A DNA stretch of 10,868 nt from positions 1-10,868 of the forward strand of contig HF991361.1 in NCBI GenBank assembly GCA_000431515.1, in the 5' to 3' direction. How positions within the stretch are numbered: the first letter of the stretch is position 1; each line of letters starts with the position of its first letter. The DNA comes from Clostridium sp. CAG:632 (GTDB taxonomy: Bacteria > Bacillota > Clostridia > Lachnospirales > Lachnospiraceae). Shown piece by piece: positions 5,900 through 10,868 of the stretch. The notes under the pieces are model-generated. The model ran no database searches, was not told the origin of the DNA, and saw only the letters and a program-made list of their open reading frames with translations. A program made the translations under genes and the position numbers.

Positions 5900-7771
5900 C
5901 TACTTCTGTGCCAGATAAATCAACAATACCGATATATCTGCCGGTGAAACACCTGAGATTCTGGATGCCTGGCCAACAGATGCCGGTTTCATTGCCTTCA
6001 ACTTCTGTCTGGCTTCCTTCCGCAGATTTCCAATCTGCTCATAATCTATATCTGCAGGGATTGCTTTCTTCTCCAGCTTCTTGAAATGCTCTACCTGCTG
6101 TTCCTGCCGCTTGATATATCCCTCATATTTCAGATTAATGTTAATCTGCTCGATCACTTCTTTCGGTAACGGCTTTCTATCCGGATCCACCTCTGCAATT
6201 GCTTCATAATTCAACTCCGGACGGCGAATCAGCTCTGCCAGCGTTGATCCTGTTTTCAACGGTGTACTGCCGGCTCCGGTCAGGAACTCACACATTTTCT
6301 TATTAGCTCCGACTGTTACCGATTCCAGACGTGCGATCTCCTGATTGATGGCTTCCCGTTTTTCTTTAAACTTCCGATACCGTTCTTCATCGATCAGCCC
6401 TATCTCATGACCGATATCGGTCAGCCGCAGATCTGCATTATCCTGGCGTAATAGCAACCGATACTCTGCTCTTGATGTCATCATTCGATATGGTTCCGCA
6501 GTCTCTTTCGTTACCAGATCATCGATCAGCACTCCGATATATGCATCCGAACGGTCTAAAACAACCGGCTCTTTCCCTTGAATCTTTCTGGCTGCATTGA
6601 CACCTGCCATAAAGCCCTGTGCCGCCGCTTCTTCATATCCGGAGCTTCCGTTAAACTGCCCACCGGCAAACAGTCCTTCATATTCCTTAAATTCCAGCGA
6701 TGGCTTCAGCTGTGTCGCATCAATACAGTCATATTCAATCGCATAGGCATTCCTTACGATCTTCGCATTCTCCAGTCCCGGTACGCTTCGGTACATTGCA
6801 TACTGCACATCCTCCGGAAGAGAGCTTGACATGCCTCCGATATACATCTCATTCGTATATTCGCCCTCCGGTTCAATAAATACCTGATGCTTATCCTTAT
6901 CCGGAAACTTCATAACCTTATCTTCGATTGAAGGGCAATACCGTGGACCGGTTCCCTCGATTGCTCCGGAAAACAGTGGTGAACGATCTATATTTTTCTT
7001 AATGATCTCATGGGTGGTCTCATTTGTATAGGTTAACCAACATGAAATCTGATCTCTCTTAATATCCTCTTCCGTATTGGTGAATGAGAACGGTACAATA
7101 TGCTCGTCACCTTTTTGTTCTGCCATCTTACTGAAATCAATACTTCTCTTATCAATTCTTGCCGGAGTTCCGGTCTTAAATCTCCGCACTTTAATCCCCA
7201 GATCTACCAGTGACTGCGTCAGATGGTTTGCTGCCTGAAGTCCGTTCGGCCCGGTCGGATAGCTCACATCACCGTAGATACAGCGTGCTTTCAGATATAC
7301 ACCGGTACATAGAATAACCGCCTTTGCATAATAGGTTCCACCGGAATAGGTCTTAACGCCTGTAATTCTGCTTCCATCTGCGAGCAATTCTGCCACCTCT
7401 GCCTGTCTTAAGGTCAGATGCTCCGTCTTCTGCAGTGTCATCCGCATAGCTCTGGAATATTCTGATTTATCAGCCTGTGCCCGAAGGGAATGAACTGCAG
7501 GACCTTTGGATTCATTCAGCATCTTAGACTGAATATAGGTCTTATCTATATTCTTTCCCATCTCTCCTCCCAGTGCATCAATCTCCCGCACCAGATGTCC
7601 CTTAGAGCTTCCTCCTACATTCGGATTACATGGCATCAATGCTACACTATCCATACTGACTGTAAATATGATTGTTTCCAATCCCATTCTGGCTGCAGCG
7701 AGTGCTGCCTCGCAGCCCGCATGTCCCGCACCTACAACTACTACATCATATGTTTCCTCTACCTGTGGCAT
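5900..7771 (-). CDS. mnmG: tRNA U34 carboxymethylaminomethylation enzyme MnmG (GidA)
   Basis: MnmG is the FAD-dependent partner of MnmE. Together they install (carboxymethyl)aminomethyl groups at C5 of wobble U34 in tRNAs reading NNA/NNG codons, using methylenetetrahydrofolate and glycine or ammonium. The dinucleotide motif GAGHAG is at residues 14-19. CNPNVGG is at 48-54, and GPAVHSLRAQADK is at 90-102. Cys244 (in SCWLTYTN) and Cys279 (in GPRYCPSIEDK) match the two functional cysteines of the family. GLFAGGQFNGSSGYEEAAAQ is at 366-385 and MTSRAEYRLLLRQDNADLRL at 431-450. The length of 623 aa is standard and all landmarks are intact. The SD AGGAAG (7778-7783) is six bases before ATG. The 14-bp gap after mnmE, with the SD abutting the mnmE stop, suggests coupled expression of the two subunits. 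Confidence 0.98.
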   Translation of the reverse strand: MPQVEETYDVVVVGAGHAGCEAALAAARMGLETIIFTVSMDSVALMPCNPNVGGSSKGHLVREIDALGGEMGKNIDKTYIQSKMLNESKGPAVHSLRAQADKSEYSRAMRMTLQKTEHLTLRQAEVAELLADGSRITGVKTYSGGTYYAKAVILCTGVYLKARCIYGDVSYPTGPNGLQAANHLTQSLVDLGIKVRRFKTGTPARIDKRSIDFSKMAEQKGDEHIVPFSFTNTEEDIKRDQISCWLTYTNETTHEIIKKNIDRSPLFSGAIEGTGPRYCPSIEDKVMKFPDKDKHQVFIEPEGEYTNEMYIGGMSSSLPEDVQYAMYRSVPGLENAKIVRNAYAIEYDCIDATQLKPSLEFKEYEGLFAGGQFNGSSGYEEAAAQGFMAGVNAARKIQGKEPVVLDRSDAYIGVLIDDLVTKETAEPYRMMTSRAEYRLLLRQDNADLRLTDIGHEIGLIDEERYRKFKEKREAINQEIARLESVTVGANKKMCEFLTGAGSTPLKTGSTLAELIRRPELNYEAIAEVDPDRKPLPKEVIEQININLKYEGYIKRQEQQVEHFKKLEKKAIPADIDYEQIGNLRKEARQKLKAMKPASVGQASRISGVSPADISVLLIYLAQK

Positions 7772-7785
7772 TCCTATCTTCCTTC

Positions 7786-9165
7786 CTATTTTCCCATACA
7801 GAATTTGTCAAAAATCTCATTTGCCAGATCATCATCCAGACTTTCTCCGAGAATCGTTCCCAGCTGCTCATACGCAGCCATCAGGTCAATGGACAGAAAA
7901 TCCTCCGGCATATTCCGGTCTATACTGGATAAAACCTGTTCCAGACTCTGCTCCGCTTCTGCTAATGCCTGCTTATGCCGCAGGTTTGTAATATACACTT
8001 CATCATTCATGGAAAGCTTACCATGGAAGAACATATCCTTAATGATTCCATATAATTTTTCCATTCCTTCTCCTGTTTTTGCGGAGATTTCCACAACCGG
8101 AGCATTGATTTTTGAAGTTATCCACATTTTATCCACAACTTGTTCAATATCTATTTTATTCATGACAATAATCGCCTTTTTTCCTTCTAAAAGACCGATT
8201 ATCTGCGTATCATCAGCATCTAACGGCTTATTTCCATCTACCACATACAGGACCAGATCTGCTTCTTCCACGCTTTCCCTTGCTTTATCCACACCTATTT
8301 TTTCCACAATGTCCACGGTTTCATGAATCCCTGCCGTATCCACGATCTTCAATGGAATTCCATGGATCATTACATCCTCTTCCAGTGTATCTCGCGTCGT
8401 TCCCGCTATGTCCGTTACTATTGCCCGGTTCTCTCCGAGTAAAGCATTTAAAAGAGAGGACTTTCCGGCATTCGGTTTTCCGAGGATTACTGTGCGGATA
8501 CCTTCCTTTATCATCTTACCTTCTTCCGCGGTATCTATAAGATGTTGGATTTCTTTTATGATTTCTTCCAGCTTCTCTTTCAGCTTCTCACTGTATCCAT
8601 CCAGACTGTAATTCTCCGGATCATCTAATGCCGATTCAATAAATGCGATCTGATTTAATAACAGACTCCGGATCTCTTTCACACGGTTTGACAGACTGCC
8701 CTTTAACTGTGATATCGAGGATCGTGCCGCCAGCTCATTCTTCGCATGAATCATATCCATAACAGACTCTGCCTGCGTAATATCGATTCTGCCACCCAGA
8801 AATGCCCGTTTCGTAAACTCTCCCGGCTCTGCCGCTCTGGCTCCGGAATTTAATATCAGTTCCAGAATTTTCCGCAGCATAACGATTCCGCCGTGACATT
8901 GTACCTCTACAACATCCTCCGTTGTATAAGAGTTCGGTGCCCGCATGACCAGACAGATTGCCTCATCCAATACACAATCACCATCACAGATATTTCCGAA
9001 TAACGCAGAATAACTTTTCGTCATTGCCAGCTTTTTATCCGGATTTTTCGCACGGAATACTTTATCTGCAACTGCTATCGCATCTTCTCCGCTGATTCTT
9101 ATAATTCCAATACCTGCATTGGTCATTCCGGTTGCAATCGCTGCAATCGTATCTTTCTGAAACAT
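7786..9165 (-). CDS. mnmE: tRNA modification GTPase MnmE (TrmE)
   Basis: MnmE is the K-dependent GTPase partner of MnmG. Numbered from the chosen start (459 aa), the N-terminal folate-binding domain begins MFQKDTIAAIATG. A helical domain brackets the G domain, which carries G1 GKPNAGKS at 229-236, G2 within TDIAGTTRD at 251-259, G3 DTAG at 276-279, G4 NKID at 336-339 and SAKTG at 361-365. The invariant C-terminal C-x-GK appears as CMGK (456-459), with the catalytic cysteine. A GTG three codons upstream (9174) is in frame, but it overlaps the SD GAGGTG, which is correctly spaced for ATG 9165; I therefore choose 9165. It is the first gene of mnmE-mnmG-rsmG. The coding sequence also carries several DnaA-box matches. 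Confidence 0.97.
   Translation of the reverse strand: MFQKDTIAAIATGMTNAGIGIIRISGEDAIAVADKVFRAKNPDKKLAMTKSYSALFGNICDGDCVLDEAICLVMRAPNSYTTEDVVEVQCHGGIVMLRKILELILNSGARAAEPGEFTKRAFLGGRIDITQAESVMDMIHAKNELAARSSISQLKGSLSNRVKEIRSLLLNQIAFIESALDDPENYSLDGYSEKLKEKLEEIIKEIQHLIDTAEEGKMIKEGIRTVILGKPNAGKSSLLNALLGENRAIVTDIAGTTRDTLEEDVMIHGIPLKIVDTAGIHETVDIVEKIGVDKARESVEEADLVLYVVDGNKPLDADDTQIIGLLEGKKAIIVMNKIDIEQVVDKMWITSKINAPVVEISAKTGEGMEKLYGIIKDMFFHGKLSMNDEVYITNLRHKQALAEAEQSLEQVLSSIDRNMPEDFLSIDLMAAYEQLGTILGESLDDDLANEIFDKFCMGK
8118..8308 (+). promoter_or_regulatory. Cluster of four DnaA-box matches inside mnmE
   Basis: Exact TTATCCACA occurs at 8118-8126, 8129-8137 and 8285-8293, and TTTTCCACA at 8300-8308. 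All are in the same orientation. The first two start 11 bp apart, about one helical turn, so bound DnaA would lie on one face. Binding is inference. Part of the pattern arises from Val-Asp/Glu-Lys codons in mnmE. Confidence 0.4.
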
Positions 9166-9171
9166 GCTTTT

Positions 9172-9177
9172 CACCTC
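9172..9177 (-). promoter_or_regulatory. mnmE ribosome binding site that decides the start
   Basis: On the minus strand this reads GAGGTG, six to eight bases upstream of ATG 9165. The alternative GTG start at 9174-9172 is part of the SD itself, which makes it an unlikely start. Confidence 0.7.
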
Positions 9178-9196
9178 ATTTCTGACTCACTTATTC

Positions 9197-9226
9197 ATTA
9201 TAATACAGAACCAAATTTATTCACAA
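9197..9226 (-). promoter_or_regulatory. Promoter of mnmE-mnmG-rsmG
   Basis: Read on the minus strand, -35 TTGTGA (9226-9221) and a perfect -10 TATAAT (9202-9197) are 18 bp apart. The expected start near 9190 leaves a leader of about 25 nt with the SD. A TTATTCACA sequence on the plus strand (9217-9225), matching the relaxed DnaA-box consensus, overlaps the -35. Confidence 0.65.
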
Positions 9227-9240
9227 GTACATTTTCATGT

Positions 9241-9290
9241 AAAAAGGGGCCCTGCAAGCTAACACAATGGTTCTCTACAGATGCCCCTTT
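9241..9290 (-). terminator. Rho-independent terminator after jag
   Basis: The stem AAAGGGGC/GCCCCTTT pairs 9290-9283 with 9250-9243 on the minus strand and continues into five U residues (9245-9241). The loop is long (32 nt) but can fold further through CTG/CAG (9252-9254 with 9278-9280). It lies 11 bp past the jag stop and separates yidC-jag from mnmE. Confidence 0.7.
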
Positions 9291-9301
9291 GAAATCACAG
9301 A

Positions 9302-9931
9302 TTATTTCTCGCGATTATAATAAATTACAACTCTTCTGAACGGCTCCTCGCCTTCACTTCTGGTATTTACATACTTATCATTCTGAAGTGCTGAGTGTAT
9401 GATTCTTCTTTCGTATGGATTCATTGGCTCCAATACGACTGACTTTTTCGTTCTCTTTACTTTATAAGCAATGTTCTTTGCAAGATTTTCCAGAGTATCC
9501 TTTCTTCTTGCCCGATAGTTCTCGGTATCCAGCTTCACACGGACAAATTCCTCACTGTGCTTATTTACAACCGACTGAGCAATCTTCTGGAGAGCATCCA
9601 GTGTCTGTCCACGCTTACCGATCAGAACACCCATTTCCGGACCTGTCAGATTAATATCCATGGTCTTATCTTCATCGTTGTATTTAATGTCTACAACTGT
9701 CTCAACTTCCATAACCTTGAATAAATTCTCTAAGAATTCCTGAACAATATCTTCCAGAGTATCCTTCTTCTTAGCACGAATCACTGCTAACTTTTTATTG
9801 ATTCCCAGGAAACCGGTGCTTCCTTTCTCTATTACTTCATATATTAAATCATCACTGGTAACTCCGAACTGAATCGTCGCTTCCGTAATCGCATCATCTA
9901 CGGTTTTACCTTTAAACTCGATAAACTCCAT
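9302..9931 (-). CDS. khpB: RNA-binding protein KhpB (Jag/EloR), Jag_N-KH-R3H
   Basis: KhpB is a cytoplasmic RNA-binding protein, usually partnered with KhpA, linked in streptococci to cell elongation and post-transcriptional control. Three domains are visible in order. Jag_N spans residues 1-55, with KGSTGFLGI at 36-44. A KH domain spans about 75-135 with its GxxG loop as GKRG (105-108). An R3H domain spans about 140-206, with the R-x3-H motif at R175 and H179 in NPYERRIIHSAL. The length of 209 aa is compact but complete. The start follows only two bases after the yidC stop, and the SD AGGAGG (9944-9939) lies in the last yidC codons, so translation is probably coupled. The gene order yidC-jag is conserved across Firmicutes. 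Confidence 0.96.
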   Translation of the reverse strand: MEFIEFKGKTVDDAITEATIQFGVTSDDLIYEVIEKGSTGFLGINKKLAVIRAKKKDTLEDIVQEFLENLFKVMEVETVVDIKYNDEDKTMDINLTGPEMGVLIGKRGQTLDALQKIAQSVVNKHSEEFVRVKLDTENYRARRKDTLENLAKNIAYKVKRTKKSVVLEPMNPYERRIIHSALQNDKYVNTRSEGEEPFRRVVIYYNREK

Positions 9932-9933
9932 AT

Positions 9934-10868
9934 TTAATCCTCCTTGCCCTTCTGGTTATTACCTGCATTACTATACTGCTGCATAATATTCGCCTTTGAA
10001 GAAATACTTCCCTTCCGGTATGTCGGAGTCTGACTGTCATTATTGGAAGAGGAACTTGAATAATTCTTCAGGCTGGTACCTGCAACACTGTTTGAAGAGC
10101 TTGTACCTTCTGAATTTCCGGCTGCTTCCATCATTTTTTCCATAAATGATTTCTTCTTTTTGCCTTTATTCTTCTTTTTTGCTCTCTCCATCTGCTTTTC
10201 CAGAATCTTATCGGTATCTGCGATCTTGTCATAATAAATATTTATGGCAAGCTGAATCAGAAAACTGATCAACGCACTGATCGTCCAGTAAATACCGATA
10301 CCTGCCGGCAGAGTCACACAGAAGAATAATGACATAATCGGCATTGTATAAGTCATAGACTTCATCATTGCAGCAGACTGTGCTGTAGCCTGATCGCCCA
10401 TATCTGCCTGCGGAGTCTGCATGATTTTTGTACTCAGGAACTGGAATAACGCTGCCAGAATCGGAATGATCAATGCCCAGTTAAAGGTTTTAACGACATC
10501 ACCGTTTACCACATTCTCAACAAATAATCTCCAGCCCGGTGCCTCTGAAATATTGATTCCTAATATAAACTTATTCAGATGATCAATCTGCGGAACATTG
10601 GATGCAATCACATTTACCAGATCCGTATTTCCGGACAACAGATCACTGAAATCTTTCCACTGTGTTGTACTAAACTGTGAAATAACATCAATAATGTTAT
10701 TATTTGTTACATTTCCGGCATCCAGCTTTGTTAATGTATTAATAGCCTTGCTTGCCGTACTGATCTTATTATCTGCAACAAATGTACTGAGCGTCTGTGC
10801 ATAATTACTTACTTTCATGATCTGCTCAGCAATCGGAGTATACAGACTCTTGATTTCAGGTACATAAG
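9934..10868 (-). CDS. yidC: Membrane protein insertase YidC/Oxa1 family, C-terminal part (5' end outside window)
   Basis: YidC inserts and folds membrane proteins, alone or with SecYEG. The frame stays open to the window edge (residues YVPEIKSLYTPIAEQI precede the first in-window Met at 10818), so that Met is internal and about 310 C-terminal residues are seen. Numbered from that Met, transmembrane segments lie near 112-131, 155-172 and 175-196. The family motif LPAGIGIYWTISALISFLIQ is at 170-189. About 95 residues separate PEI from FILGIN, where Bacillus YidC has only a short extracellular loop. The tail after 205 is Lys-rich (RAKKKNKGKKKKS), then Ser/Asn-rich and probably disordered; basic YidC tails can contact ribosomes (known for some members). 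No signal peptide or N-terminal helix can be assessed here. Confidence 0.93.
   Translation of the reverse strand, partial: YVPEIKSLYTPIAEQIMKVSNYAQTLSTFVADNKISTASKAINTLTKLDAGNVTNNNIIDVISQFSTTQWKDFSDLLSGNTDLVNVIASNVPQIDHLNKFILGINISEAPGWRLFVENVVNGDVVKTFNWALIIPILAALFQFLSTKIMQTPQADMGDQATAQSAAMMKSMTYTMPIMSLFFCVTLPAGIGIYWTISALISFLIQLAINIYYDKIADTDKILEKQMERAKKKNKGKKKKSFMEKMMEAAGNSEGTSSSNSVAGTSLKNYSSSSSNNDSQTPTYRKGSISSKANIMQQYSNAGNNQKGKED
9939..9944 (-). promoter_or_regulatory. jag ribosome binding site within yidC
   Basis: AGGAGG on the minus strand is formed by the last Lys-Glu-Asp codons of yidC, seven bases before the jag ATG. It supports the jag start and coupling of jag translation to yidC. Confidence 0.75.

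Noticed and set aside
7490..8326. Long plus-strand open frame opposite mnmG/mnmE
   Set aside because: It is antisense to two fully conserved genes with intact motifs and has low-complexity Ser/Cys/Ile composition; a shadow frame.
9166..9174. Upstream GTG start for mnmE (three extra residues)
   Set aside because: The GTG lies inside the Shine-Dalgarno sequence that fits ATG 9165.
10816..10818. ATG as the yidC start
   Set aside because: The frame is open to the window edge and a full YidC needs upstream helices, so this Met is internal.

Overview
The window looks like an origin-proximal segment of a Clostridia chromosome, most likely Lachnospiraceae. The evidence is the moderate-to-low GC content, strong purine-rich Shine-Dalgarno (SD) sites, a DUF4446 gene directly behind parAB, a protein I place in the Lachnospiraceae-associated DUF3881 family, and a YidC with a large extra extracytoplasmic loop. 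The genus cannot be fixed from this sequence.

Left half, plus strand (27-5087). A perfect 16-bp parS site precedes the parA-parB chromosome-partition operon. It is followed by a DUF4446 membrane protein, a DUF3881-like protein, a tRNA-Arg(CCT) with its own strong promoter, an unrecognised two-helix membrane protein with a coiled coil, and a DEDDh-type 3'-5' exonuclease-like protein with a Cys/His C-terminal module. The last gene ends in a symmetrical terminator that serves both strands.

Right half, minus strand (5132-10868). This is the conserved Firmicutes block yidC-jag(khpB), then mnmE-mnmG-rsmG, read right to left. A terminator after jag and a sigma-A-like promoter upstream of mnmE split it into two units. 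YidC runs off the right edge. By the usual Firmicutes order, rnpA, rpmH and dnaA/oriC would be expected beyond that edge (inference).

The genes cover three themes: chromosome segregation (ParA, ParB, parS), membrane insertion and RNA binding (YidC, KhpB), and tRNA/rRNA modification (MnmE with MnmG at tRNA U34, RsmG at 16S rRNA). The parAB cluster converges on rsmG instead of following it in the same direction. If oriC lies to the right, parAB is transcribed against the replication fork. Hand-counted GC skew in sampled lines fits this.

The content is mostly conserved housekeeping, and I found no mobile element, CRISPR array or clearly new multi-gene system. The points most worth a second look are the DnaA-box cluster inside mnmE with a further match over the mnmE -35, the inverted parAB arrangement, the expanded YidC loop, and the three poorly characterised proteins between parB and the exonuclease.
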